Positions 46,413 to 58,899 of a DNA stretch of 64,000 nt are shown here, one piece after another. The stretch comes from Petrosia ficiformis (Eukaryota; Porifera; Demospongiae; Haplosclerida; Petrosiidae). The stretch lies in assembly GCA_947044365.1 (NCBI GenBank), contig OX345636.1, positions 30,192,966-30,256,965 of the forward strand, given 5' to 3'. Within the stretch, counting starts at the first letter, position 1. Each line of letters starts with the position of its first letter. A program made the position numbers and the translations under genes. The notes under the pieces were generated by a model. The model worked only from the letters and a program-made list of their open reading frames with translations. It did not search any database and was not told the DNA's origin.

Positions 46413-49400
46413 TTAAATCTGTATCATTGAGCTTTTCAACTTCTTCAGAACATTTTCTGCTAAAGTATACTCACCGATTGTTTTTGAATACAATACTTTG
46501 ATGACAGCAGCCCATGTAAAATCTGATGTCTTCATCGTTTTCCATTCATTAAATAAATGAATAAAACGAATTTTAGAATCGTGGTGTTCATCACGAAGAC
46601 AATCTAAATAACTTTGTTTTAGTTCCACTTGTATATACTCCAAATAATTCCCACTTTGCTGGTATCTCAGCACCAACAAGATCACTCAACTTTGAAATAT
46701 CAGGTGCACTTTGTAATACAGAATCTGTAGTAAACATAAGTGGAACTTCCTTAGCGATTACAATTATAAGAATTACAAAGAGTGAAATTTAACACACTTG
46801 AAATTTAACTAATATTAATTGACTATTCTGTAGCCAATAATGAATTAATGAGAACTGGTAACCAATTGCAATTCCTCATACTTTGGTTATTGGAAATGTC
46901 TTTCTGAACATGTACCTTTTTGCACAGGATTAATTGAAAATGGGAATGTTAGGAATGGATTGTGACATGATCTATATATGAATACCATATGGGTGTCTTA
47001 TAGTATGGGCCAAACGTTTTGCTTATACTATCAATAAATTCAGTAAAATGCGTCAACAACAGTAACTACTAATGAAGCACTGTTGAAATACCGTTTGGAA
47101 TAGAGGTAAGTACATCGTGTATATCAAAGTCAATGTAGTCCAGACCATGAGTACACTGACAAATTCGACAAAATGTAGGACCAGGATTTGTATATCGTTT
47201 AGTAACAATAGCAGAGAGCAAGGATAATCCAGATCGTTCAAGTGCCTCAGCTATTGGCTCCCATGAGACAGCTGTACTTAATTTTCTCCACATAAATAAC
47301 ATTTGTCTTGTACATCGCTCACTGTCTTGACCAACATTAACTTCTATTCTATGAAGCTCTTCCATTGGAAGCTTCAAATGATGACCTAATTGGTACCACT
47401 TTGAGTGGAGTTTTGATTCTAAAAAGTTCATTAGGTCAACAAGAAAAGTATTAGAACCTATATAGGTATGATGAAGTGAATGAAGTATTTTGTCATGATG
47501 AAATATAAATAATTACTTTGACTTGTAGGACTGAGAATCACTTCCTGAGATGAAGATGTGTGGGAACTAAAAGCATCTAATCAATGTAATAATTAAAATA
47601 ATTATGCGCACTAATATTAGTATGTATACCTAGAGACAATGATTCATATCCTGAAGTGTCAGAATAAAGAGAAGAGACTGGACTTGCTGGATATGAATCT
47701 GTGGGATATTACAATGTGATTCTTTCAATTAAAACATAATATTCTTTTGTGATTATATGATATACATCAACAAATATATATACCTGGACTTTCTTTGCCC
47801 AATCTGATAGTTCTCAAAAATGTATTTGTAAGTCCATGTAGAGATAATTTCACTTGAGTGTTTCCACTTTGTGAATCATCAGGAGAAAACTGGACTTTAA
47901 AACGTGGTGGATATGAGTCTGCTTCCTCATATCTCTTGAGATCTTCAATATCATTATCAGTCACTGTTTCTGGAGTACAACCAAGTACTTCATAAATGTC
48001 AATCATGTCTTCAGTTATCTATATTGAATTTAATTATTATGAGGAGTTTAATAAAATATTATTGTGAAATTATTATACTTTTTCACAGTAAATATCTCTG
48101 AAATCAATTATCCACCCAGGAACATGAATAGGATCAAAAGTAACACTGATACCATTACTATCATCACTAAAGGAAACGGGACCACGATGAAGGATTTTAT
48201 TTTCTTTGTATTCTTTCAACTGTTCCTTAACTTTCTGCAATGTACAACAGTTAGTAGAAAATTAACATAAATATCATTATTATACCTGTAAGCATCTGAC
48301 AGAATACATAATACATATATCCACATGTAAGCCGCCATCTTCAAGTTCCTTTTCGGCATAGAGTAAATAATACTTCTTTCGTGGTGGGTGTTTAGCAGCA
48401 ACACAAAGTGAACAGAAGTTGGTTGTAAGAATTCTGGCTAATGTTGGTGAGAAACTGATTTGAGCTACTTTGTCAGTTGTAAATACTTCAGAGTTCTCTT
48501 TCGTAGTTAGGAGACATAGTTTCTTCTTGTCTTCATCACTATTAACATCAACATAATGAGGAATATATAATTCAGCAGATTTTTCCAAAAGAGTATCAAT
48601 GTGTATCCATACAAAAGGAGAAACTGGTATGAAAGAGTCACTAGATCTAAAATGAGGAAATAGAAAACATGCTCCAAATTGTAGAGTACATTGTTTCAGA
48701 ACTGCTCCAGGAGGTATAATGATTGTAACTCCATATTTGTAAGAATGATAAAATAATCCACTTTCATCAAATGATATCTCAAGCATCTCGTCAAATTGTC
48801 CTATGATGAGACAAATGTGTAAGAGCAATGTTGTCAATCAAATAACATTTCTACATTACAGTTCAATGAAATGTATTGTTCTGCTTCGATTTAAATCATG
48901 TAAAAAAAACCTTAATTGTGACTGTAAATAATCTGTCACATAAGTGTTGTTTAACTAGCATTGTATTGTAATGAATATGCCAATATTATATCAGCCTGAT
49001 AAAAACATTCCACCAAAAATATTATTTAAACATAATTATGACAATCTAACTTATAAAAGTTTGGAAGTCCATTGTTCACTGTAAAAATAAACTGGTTATT
49101 TTTAACCCTTATTTGGTTACAGGAGTGTATTGGTAATAAATATTATGCTTGTGAGGTATAAATTATTGTAAATTTCTCATTCAATTATCAGTGTTGAACA
49201 AAGTTATTTGTTGACAAATTCCACGATTTTGTACTTACAATAAATAGCAAATACATTTTTTAAAACATTTGTGTGTACACAAATATTTTAAAATTTTTAT
49301 TTGTTATTTGTTGAGACAAACAAAATTGTGATTAAAATTTAATGGCTGTAATTAATCACATACACAAAAGTTACATTTCACCATAATTATTTTAATGGCA

Positions 49401-52265
49401 TGCATGCTTTTTTTTTTACATTATTGGTTATCAAATTGAATTTCTTTGCTGTTGTGTGATCATCACTGTCTTATGTGCAAATATGAGTATGTCTTTCTGG
49501 CATATTGATATATTATTATAAGTTAATTGCTGGATTTAACCATAGAAGTAGATATTGTTTATTCTATGTGTCAAGCTATTATAATTACCCTCGCCGTGGA
49601 GTGTAGGCTGAAGGGTATGGTAATCATGTTCAGTGTGTGTGTTTACAACATTTTGTGAAAACTACGAACATTGGTGGCTCCAACGAGCTACTGGCAGACT
49701 TCAAATTATACATTTGCAAGGATCAAAAATAAAAATAGGCTTTTGCTAAAACCCTTCGGTTATAAAGTTATTACAATTTTTATAACTCAAAGTTACTGTT
49801 TCCAGACTTGAGAAGACTCTTAGGGACATCTGGACAATCAAAACATAACTACTCCTGTATCATGACTATCGCTAGCATACCACTACATCAAAGCAAACAA
49901 AATTGGGTTAGTAGTTGCTACAACATCAAGCACTGGGTATGTCCCATTACATTATAGCTCTGCCTATTTCAAACTTCAAGTCATGTGCTGCATGAGCGAC
50001 TCACAACATTTTTGTTTTCTCAGCAGTTTTGAGGACCACTCCACCCCTTTTTGAGATCGGACGTGGACGGTGGACGGAGTCTGGTCTACAGGTGTTGGTA
50101 TGAAAATTAGACCACATGTAAACTGTGAATATAAGATGGTTAGTGAAAGTGCACTGCTATGTTACTCCTTCGTCTTTTAAACTCTTTTTAGACTACATAT
50201 GATCTCATGGAAGATTTCAACTAATCTGGTCTGTAGAAAACAAAGTGCACTGATTTCCTGTGAAAGTTATAGCTACTGCTTCATTCCGACTCGTCTTCAA
50301 AGTAAACAAATTCTTTTTAACAAAATTATGTATCATTTGTTCATTAGCTATCTTAATTTAGTATATATAATAGAAACAGTAAAATAAATATTAAATAATA
50401 ACAATATTCATAGTTTACATGTGGTCTAATTTCATATCAACACATGCAACACATGCAACAAAATTCCAGAGCTGGAACAAAATGCTTGCTCGATAGACCA
50501 GACTCCCTCCCGCCGTCTGATCTCAAAAAAGGGGTGGAGTCTGGAGACAAGATTATGTAGAACATTTCGCAAGACTCATTAAGGATCTTTCTTGTGATAA
50601 AACAGAGACTGAAATGTAAGACTTATAGTATAGACAAGGAAGAGACTAGTATAATGACACTAAAAGCTTTCAGTTATAAAAGTAACATCCAAGTACAATT
50701 TTATTACTATGTTTTGTACACATAAAGTAAACCATCTGAAGTAAATGTTTTCATTATTATATTATCATACAAACGAGCAATGATATATAATCTTTGGCAT
50801 ATTATATTTAGGACAAATTATAGTTAGTATTAGTTTGCCACAGAGGTAAGGGTCCCATCCCAACAGTGGTTGTTTTTTTTTATAACTCATATACTTTAGT
50901 AAAAGCTGCAATCAACCTTATTAAATAACAAATGTTGAATCATGATTTTAGGATCTTACGACAAATAAATATAAGAGTATATGCTGTGTCTAAACACTTT
51001 CTGTTTTGTGCACTTCAATATCATGCATAACAGAAAATAAACATGGTTGAGATGAAAACATTTCAAATGCATAACAATAAAAATATAACATGCACGTATG
51101 ATTATAACCTACACATACTATTTTTCTTGTATTCTTCTGAAGTTTCCACTTCTGTATCATGTGAAAATGATAGAGGCATTTCACTATCATCAGTGTCATT
51201 AGAACTGTTAATAGCAACTCTTTGAAGATCAGAATCAGACTCGATCTCGTAATTCTGATTAAAATGTTCTGAATCGGCAGTATTGGAATGTCTTTCAATA
51301 CACACAACTATTAAAATATAGGTATCGATTTAAAATACTAAATAAGTGCAAATTCACAAAATAAATGGAGGAAAATGTTAAGGAAATAATAGTATTATAC
51401 TATATATATATTGTATAATATATATATAACACAATGATACTACATTGTATATCATATAATATCATATCCATACAATATCATCATAATTTGGATAATTGGA
51501 TTAGGTAGGTGAAAAGTAAGAAATGAATGATGAATATCTACATGTACAAACAATAAGTGAATCATGTACTAGAAAAAATTAATTCAATATCCAACTACCA
51601 CAACACTACTACATTTCTTACCATAATGACATTTGTTTAAATTTAGGCTGCATTCTAAACATATTTCAAAAATTAAAACATCTGTTTGGCAATTTAGATA
51701 AAAAGGATGTGTTGAATACTGAGTGATGGTACCTTCTATGATAGTATAACAATGATGAATACTTTCAACTATAGTAATTACTTTCTGAAATTTGTTATAA
51801 TAACAAAATTCAGATGAATGTGTGTACAGCTTCAAATTTTACATTCATTGTTCTTAAAGACTGCAAACAGGCAACTAACCTTCTGTACATGTATCTATTT
51901 CATGAAGAGAGACATAACTGCCAGAAATTTCACTATCATTAAAACTGGTTTCTTTTTCTGTAAATCTTGAATTCTTTTCCAAAATTTGATCATCTGGGTT
52001 TTTGATTGAATAAATTCATGATCAAATGAAAGTGTCTATACTGTAGTTGTCACAAAATAGGTACACTGTACATTGAAAAAATGAAATGCTCATAGGCCTA
52101 AACTAGAACGTAAACTGTTTTATATTTATTATCATTATTATAACAAATATATAATTATCATGCTAATGATGTTCACACAGAACGTACTTACATTATTTTA
52201 TGTGCACATTTTTTACAATTATACTCACCTGATCGAGCATATTTCTTGGAATGATTACGCTCTTT
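46413..52265 (-). CDS. ZU5 and Death-domain cytoplasmic module (probable 3' part of an UNC93 fusion gene)
   Basis: Exons on GT/AG borders, all in phase: 52229-52265, 51880-51993, 51119-51307 (acidic linker: SDSDLQRVAINSSNDTDDSE), 48286-48800 (ZU5: DESGLFYHSYKYGVTIIIPP, then LQFGACFLFPHF, SPFVWIHIDTLLEKSAELYI), 48079-48234 and 47784-48018 (UPA-like position), 47630-47698, 47517-47576 (Ser-rich), ~47092-47418 (Death domain: LHSKWYQLGHHLKLPMEELH, CTRQMLFMWRKLSTAVSWEP). A further exon (46413-46724) encodes a second Death domain (LSDLVGAEIPAKWE, CLRDEHHDSKIRFIHLFNEW) with a one-base frameshift near 46655. An AATAAA lies at about 46352 on this strand. Without the second exon the protein ends at 47069. 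The ZU5-(UPA)-Death order is that of UNC5 and PIDD tails. There is no start codon before exon 52229-52265, which begins in phase 0 exactly where the upstream UNC93 exon stops. Confidence 0.82.
49587..49815 (-). repeat. CA-microsatellite repeat family, copy 3
   Basis: Opposite-strand copy of 22318-22545: ATTACCCTCGCCGTGG, GTGTGTGT, CTTCAAATTATAC, TTCGGTTATAAAGTTATT and TTATAACTCAAAGTTACTGT follow in the expected reverse order. Confidence 0.65.
50035..50544. mobile_element. DNA element with ~90-bp terminal inverted repeats
   Basis: The left end CCACTCCACCCCTTTTTGAG, then GGAGTCTGGTCTA and TAGACCACATGTAAACTGTG, is inverted at the right as CACAT.. /TAGTTTACATGTGGTCTA, GACCAGACTCC and CTCAAAAAAGGGGTGGAGTC. 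The interior has no recognisable coding content. Superfamily not assigned. Confidence 0.75.
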
Positions 52266-53666
52266 CTGATTTGAAAGAGTACAACATAATTATAATAGAA
52301 TTTCTGGTCATGTATATGTATACAGTATAACTATACACATTAAAGTAAGCCAGTTAGGATTTCTGATAGACTATATCAGAGGCCTTTACTTAATTCTTAA
52401 TTATGCCATTACCAATGGCTAACTTGACTGTAGTATACATAAGATTAGTTTTAATTGTAGCATAATTATATTATTATTATCATGATATAAGTATAACTAT
52501 ATTGATTATACAATTAATACATTAGATATAAAAATTATATAATATTATATATAATTATATATAATATATATATACATAATATATAACCACGTTTTGTGTT
52601 TATTTAAGTATTCCATATTTTTTTCCTTGCTTGTGCTTGTGGTATACGACTTTCCATTATTATCGAGTATAATAGATCTGTGATTACACATCTACTGCTT
52701 AATTATTGACGCAAAAAGAAGAACGTCAACTCTAGGGAATTAATGTTTAAAGTGGAAATTCCTTTAATCAGGGTTCATGCTTTCATATTAACAGTGATCG
52801 TTTTAACATGACTCCACTATATATGTTTGAAGTACTTTGTATTGTACCATTATTTATTATGGTTTTATATACTAGTATTATAGAACAAGATCAAAAGAAA
52901 TTACTTATTACTACTTTAGTTAGCAAGTAAAGAAATCAGTATTTGATTTATATAGTCTTGGGAGCAATTATTAATATTGTATTGAATCTCATAATAATAA
53001 CCAAATCAGCTTGCCCCAAGGATGAAGATGACGGCATTGAATTGCCAGGTTGTTTGAGGCATAACTGTACCAGCAAGAGCAGTTGATGGTACAGGAAGTG
53101 GTACTGTATGATGTCAAACAACACACTGTTCCATGATATGTAGCACTATATAAACATCTACCATATAAAATTTCATGCATTGCTTTGTTACCCTGATGAA
53201 AGCTAGAGTGTCTAGTTGAAACATTGGTGGTCAAAAAACAACCTTTTTTGCTTGCAAATGAGAATATTGTAAACATAAGCAGAAAATGGTCATCACTTCA
53301 TATAAGGATAGTATAGTAGCTATATTACACATTCTACAAACCAATAATTTCATGCTTGAGTAAGAACAAAAACATCCTGATATAACCCTAACAATGTCAG
53401 TACTCCTAACATAATTCTTATACCATATGAGACTATATAAATGTAACATAATTTCGTGACTTCTTATATGAAGAAACAACCTTAAAATACATGAAATTTA
53501 TCAACATATAACCTTGTTTTCACTGATAAGGAATTGCAATACTACACCTTAGGATTAGAAATCATTAATATTGTAACCGAATGAGGGTTAAAATAGCTCA
53601 TTTATTTTTACAGTGTGGTCTTTCAAATGTAGTTAACAACTAACATAGTTAACATAGCAATCTCAC

Positions 53667-56600
53667 CTGTGAAAAAAGCTTTCTTTTTGTCCATGACGTA
53701 ATTGCCAACACAAAAAAACCAATAAATGTAAAAACAATTAAACCAAGAGCAATCAAGAGTTGAATATAACTGTATAAGAATAGTGCAGCTCCAAATCCAA
53801 TAAAAACTCCTACACCATTACTCACAATGTATGCCTCTTTTTGTTTGTTTGGGAGAAGTGTACCCACTAAATCTGTTGAATAAGAAATAATGTTTGAAAG
53901 CAGTCACTCCAAATTGACTAATTATTAATCATAGCATAAATATATATGGATAGTCCCTTTTTGATTAGTATGTTGAATCATGGGGCATGACAGCCAATGT
54001 ATAATTATGCACAAAAACCTGGTTCGTCATGAACATTTTTTCTCGTAATTTGAGAGGTGTGGTCTGTAGATTTTTAGAGAATGATTGACAGATTTATAAA
54101 TGCAACCTTTACCTGAGGAGAGTACTCTACTGAGCATGCTCAAAAAACACAATGAATACTATACATACTGAAGGGAAGTGGGAGTTTGCATGGTATATAG
54201 TGTTCAAGGTGGGTTACTTATCTTTACAACAACTTACACTTAAATCACTATTCCTTGTAGCTGTATTAAGCAATTAACAAGTTTGTTTTTGCAGTGCAAT
54301 ACTGAAATAATTGAAACAATGAATACGAATACCAAACACATGAGGCTATAACATGTCAAAGGAATGTAGCAAAATAAGGCTGCATGGTGGTCACTTATTC
54401 CATAATGCGTCTTCATCATGAGAATTGACTAATTCTTTTCAAAGCCCAAATACATTCCAGCTATCTTGTTTATCACTCTAAAATTGATTAGTTATTTCAA
54501 CCATTTTAAGGTGGTACTAGGGAGTGGGCGGATGTGACTCCAATCAGTTTCAAAATAGAATATTATATAATATGACTCTAACTTGGTGTAGTAGCAACCT
54601 TCATATCTTCTAATCACCTTTATAGGGTCCTGGAATTGATAAAACATATATAAAATGTCCATTTTTGCAATCTCAATAAGTACAAAACCGAGAAAGCCAC
54701 GCCCACCAATCATGGCGTGCACCAAGTACAATGCATTTACAGAAAACAAATAGAGCGGTTTTCTGGAAATTCATTTTACTTTTATAGTTACAAGAGGCTG
54801 AAGAAAGCTGAATTCTGTAGCTTTTCACTGAAACCATAAAATCTACCTTTCTAGGCTCTATCAAACTCCGATCTTTCTCAGAGAGCAACTACAGTTACCC
54901 GCCATTGTTTCCCACCCACCGCCCCCTCCACCACCCGTGGGGTGGGGTGTGTTTAGCTTTGTTTCTGAAAATAAACTATCAGTCAAAACATTTAGGCCCA
55001 ATAATTATACCCCTGGGTGGGTGTGGCTTCCAAAAAATACAGAATGGAACCAGATTGTATGCAGCAAGAAGCTTGCAAGACTAGAAACTGATTGGAGTAG
55101 CATCCGCCCACGGAAAAGACTACAACCTTAAATGAGTTTCATAATTATAACAATTTCAGTGTTCAATAATTTTTGCTGATAATGAGTGGCCACACTGCAA
55201 AAACAGTTTGGTTATTTCAACCTATAACTGATAGATTGAAATAACCAAACTGGCTACCTCTATGTAAATTAGTCATGATTCACAGTTTACATGTCAGTAC
55301 TTCTCCACTATAAGTTTACATAATTACTGACATTCTATCTGTCAAAAACTAGTCTTTTATTGTTACCATAATTAATTAAAATATGCATTCTAAAACTCAA
55401 TCACTCACACGAAGACATTGAATCCCAGGTCCCATCACAAAGTCCCCATCCAAAAATAATTGGTAAATAGGCAGAATAACTTGGTTGTATGTGCGATAAG
55501 AGCAGGTATAATGCTATAACTAGATTAATAACGACAAACGGGTAGACAACAAAATACTGTGGAATACATTTCACTAGACGACCAACAGTAAAGGCCATTA
55601 ATGTACTGCCTAAACCATATGCTGCAATTGAGAATCCTATCCAATGAACCCCAATACAGTCTGATACATATACCTGTGATGAAAACAACTATATAAAGTA
55701 TACATATATACGAAATCTCATACCTTTGTAAAATTGCCAAGGACAAATGCAATTACAAATCCATCTAGTATACTCATTGGATATATAAGAATCAATTTCC
55801 AGTTCAACATCATTTTTAATGTAGCAAAAAATGTTTTTTTAAAACATAATTCAAACCTTGAGCTTTTAGTAGCTAGGGAGAGGAACATGGTGCTGATACC
55901 CATATGATCCACAAATAATATCAACAGAACAATAGCTACGATATCACACAGAACATAAACTGATAGAAGAATGTACAAATGTAGTCGATCCATGGCCAAG
56001 TTTGCAGCTTCAGTATTATTGCACACATGAGATGTGTCTATGATGGATGTATTCTCTTCGAGTACATTTAATAGAATTACAGATGAAATTATACTTCCTG
56101 GTATATAAGCTACTTTGAAAATTGCTGTATAATTACACAGAAACAGTGATACAACATTGGACTTCGTTTTCCCACTAGCTGATGCATATCGAATCGCTAC
56201 TGTAGTAACATGTAAATTTAATGATGCCCACAAAGGTCCAAGTATAATTCCAACACACACAGCTGTAGGTATTAAAGTATACCAACTTAGGTAATAGTTG
56301 CTAACTGTATACATTGACATTCCTATATAACATATAATAAGCGTGTACTTGGTACCGAATAACTGCTGAAGTGTAAAAGTTAGAAAAAATGAATAGGAAG
56401 TTGATGGTAGTTAGTGAAGCAAGTCCAATGCCTCCAGATTCATTGACACTACTCTGCAAACTGGCAACTCCTAAATAAGCACTGAAGACAATCATGAATG
56501 ATATTGAAACACCAAATAGATTCTTATAAGCCTTCGCTTTTGAAATCCGTGTGGAACATTGACAAGTTTCTTTCTCTTCAGCTTTCACTCTTTCTCTCTC

Positions 56601-56711
56601 TTCTGAAAGGTCGACATCTCTGTGCCCAAATTCAACAAGGTCTTGAAGAGAAAGCAATTCAGTCTGTCCGCCGACGTCGAAGAAAGTACATTTTTTTATT
56701 GTAGAGCTCAC
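53667..56711 (-). CDS. UNC93-family 12-TM membrane protein
   Basis: UNC93 proteins are MFS-fold membrane proteins; vertebrate UNC93B1 escorts nucleic-acid-sensing TLRs. Exons: ~56641(or 56711)-55724, 55409-55673, 53667-53872, phase-consistent. Family marks: KNLFGVSISFMIVFSAYLGV, SLQSSVNESGGIGLASL, LFGTKYTLIICYIG, NYYLSWYTLIPTAVCVGIIL, GPLWASL, IGVHWIGFSIAAYGLGS, GWGLCDGTWDSM, KEAYIVSNGVGVFIGFGAAL. I count 12 hydrophobic segments, so both ends face the cytosol. One frame change near 56350 (between SNFYTSA and QQLFGTKY) is needed. The 5' exon with the start codon is not resolved; the long frame opens at a GTG and a good acceptor (ctcttcaag) sits at 56642. The last exon ends at a canonical donor (CACAG|gtgaga); reading through adds only VRLLC and a stop. 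Intron 3 holds an inverted piggyBac-like MITE. Confidence 0.85.
54508..55131 (-). mobile_element. TTAA-flanked MITE, single inverted copy of the 25-kb array unit
   Basis: Runs from TAAGGTGGTACTAGGGAGTG to GAAAAGACTACAACCTTAA and matches units 1 and 4 of the array at 25241-27763, including the part deleted in units 2 and 3. Several substitutions make it older than the array copies are to one another. TTAA borders both ends. It lies in intron 3 of the UNC93 gene. Confidence 0.85.
55203..55253. repeat. Short hairpin CAGTTTGGTTATTTCAA / inverse
   Basis: CAGTTTGGTTATTTCAA at the left is exactly inverted as TTGAAATAACCAAACTG after a 17-base loop. It follows a CACTGCAAAAA tip, so it is probably a collapsed member of the CACTG family. 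Confidence 0.7.
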
Positions 56712-56719
56712 TTAATTCT

Positions 56720-57761
56720 TGTACCCAGAATACAGTACAGTCAGGATGAGGTTGCACTCGCGTCACTATGCGTCGTCTGGAATTTAATCAACGTTATTTT
56801 ATTTCCTCACTTGGTAATTCGTCACCATTGGTGGCTGGTTTCCTAAATTATGTATAATTATAATATTATAACCCTAGATACAAATTATTATAACCACACC
56901 CGCCTTGATCAAGCATATGCTCGTCCCCGGCGCATTACTTGGTGTGAGGTGTGGCTCAGCATCACACTGAATGCAGATGTTCTTTGCTTTTTTTAAGCAA
57001 CCTAAGTGACATCAAAGGGCGGATACTTGAATCAAAGCACCGCCCAACCACATCCAACAAAAATTAATGTACCCATTTTAATGCCGACATGCGCCACCAC
57101 ATTGGTATACTCTCGTAATCTATAGTAATTTGGAGTGTGGTACATCCAAGATCCAGTTTAAATTGATTCTATTAAAGTTGGTTACACTTCCTCTCTGACA
57201 GGAAGTTGTAAAATTGCAGCGGATAATGACTAGCTTAATACTGCCTTCAACAGCTAGGCAAGCATAGTATGTTCTAAGCATAGTACATTCCAGGTGTAGT
57301 ACGTTCCAAACCTATTATGAATTTATGATTTAATTTTAATACGGTCATTGAAAAAATTATCTAGAATGATAAAAATAATTAAAATCTACTATACTACAAA
57401 TGAATGTATTATAGTTTTCAAATAAAAAATTATTATTTTCAACTTGTCACAGACACTTACTGTTGTTATGGTAATTTCCTGAAACTCGATCTCTTTTTCT
57501 AGTTCCCACAATTTCTCATAGCTTACCAAAAACGTATTTCAGAAATGTCATCATCCGTCTATCTCCTTAGCTGGGCTTCTCTCTCTATATCCTTTTCCTA
57601 GCTTAATACCGCCAAGCATAGTATAGTCTTGCGCAGCCAGACCTGGCTACGCAAGACTATGCCTAGTAGTGTAGTATGGTCATAAATTTATATAGGCCTA
57701 TATAATTATGATTATAGTAAAGATCTAATAATATTATAAATAAACTAAATATTATGTCTAC

Positions 57762-57802
<41 letters not shown>

Positions 57803-58480
57803 TCCCTCTCCAACTCTGTTCAATCTTCTCTGTACTTGTCTTTCCTGTTCAAAACGCCCAGTGCAGTGGCCTAGACATAGGGGTGGTAGGGGGGGGGGGG
57901 TTGGCTTGAGCCCTCCCCCCCCCCCCCCAATTTAAGATTGGGGGGGCACAGCTCCCCTCAAATTTGAATGATGCAGTATTGTTATTGATTTATGCACGTG
58001 TAATTTTTTATGGTGTCTAAGCCACTCTAAACGCCTCTTTCTTTGTCTGACTCTTTCGTGTGTCGAGCATGTCTTCCTGTTTGTTCTTGCTGACGTACTA
58101 GCTACATACTGTTGTTATGGTAATTTCCTGAAATTCGATCTTCTATTCTACAATTTCTGAAATGTCTCATACTTCCATTGACCAAAAATCCATCTCAGAA
58201 ATATCATTATTTTTTATACTTCCATTGGCCAACTTAATGCGGCTGTCAGTGTCATTTCAGAGTTTTTCAACTTTATAACTTTCTTCTTTTCTCTATTAAT
58301 CGTAAGATATTTCGCTTATCTTATTCTCTTCTCCATCAACAATAACCATCTGATTATTGTCCATCTAGCTCTTCTCAAGCTTCTTTTTAAAAATGTGGAG
58401 TAACGTTTACTAGTCTAGTCTTACCAGCCAGGCAAATAAAACTCTTCAAAGAGTAAATCATTTTTATGATTTTTATCTCA
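56720..58480. other. Region upstream of the UNC93 exons, repeats and no supported gene
   Basis: Holds a copy of the AACCACACCC(A/G)CCTTGATCAA block (56885-56990, also at 36298), a small TAGTCTTGCG palindrome (57626-57661), (CT)n at 57763-57810, and G/C runs at 57888-57945 beside a CAGTGGCCTAGACATAGGGG tip. A minus-strand ATG in good context at about 56844 (MVTNYQ|gtgagg) is a possible first exon of the UNC93 gene, but it does not join in phase. Confidence 0.5.
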
Positions 58481-58488
58481 AGGGACTT

Positions 58489-58560
58489 GTAGTAGCTCTT
58501 CTTAGGAATTGTAGTAGCTCTTCTTAGGAGTTGTAGTAGCTCTTCTTGGGAGTTGTAGTA
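58489..58560 (+). repeat. 22-23-bp minisatellite, about three units
   Basis: TTGTAGTAGCTCTTCTTAGG is repeated with single changes (GAA, GAG, GGGAG before TTGTAG). Confidence 0.85.
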
Positions 58561-58899
58561 AAGAATGTGGGGAGTAAATTTTTTTTAAATGTTCTTGAAT
58601 AATAATATTTATATAATACTGACAGAAGTCATAAATTTAAAGAGTAATGCCATATATGTAATTATCCACAATGATCATGATGAACGTGTGATTTGTTTTG
58701 TCATACAACTATATAATTGTGCATGTGAAAGAATCCATTCAAGTCATGGTGGAAATGCTAGAAGAGCTGATGTGAGTAGTTTTGGTCTCTCTTTGATATT
58801 CTTAATGGACAGCATAAATATCACGGTCTTCTCGAAGGGTGGGATTGGAGTTTTCACTTTGTCAGCTAGGGCATTCCTATAAGTGTACCACTACTGGTA

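Larger units (their letters stand above)
48801..51118. other. Large intron of the ZU5/Death gene with repeats
   Basis: No supported exon. Contains a CACTGTAAAAA tip at 49083, the CA-repeat family copy at 49587-49815 and the TIR element at 50035-50544. Otherwise AT-rich. Confidence 0.6.

Noticed and set aside
51622..51784. Minus-strand open stretch KVITIVESIHHCYTIIEGTI..KCHY with acceptor and donor, between exons of the ZU5/Death gene
   Set aside because: It starts in phase 0 while the upstream exon ends in phase 1, so including it breaks the frame. Skipping it joins 51880 to 51307 perfectly. At most a rare alternative exon.
53649..53666. UNC93 reading ending VRLLC and stop instead of splicing
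   Set aside because: Five extra residues come from reading through a consensus donor; the splice to 52265 keeps phase and continues a cytosolic tail. Kept only as the alternative.
58589..58882. 97-codon plus-strand ORF
   Set aside because: No family likeness; it runs opposite to the decayed tail of the Penelope-like element.
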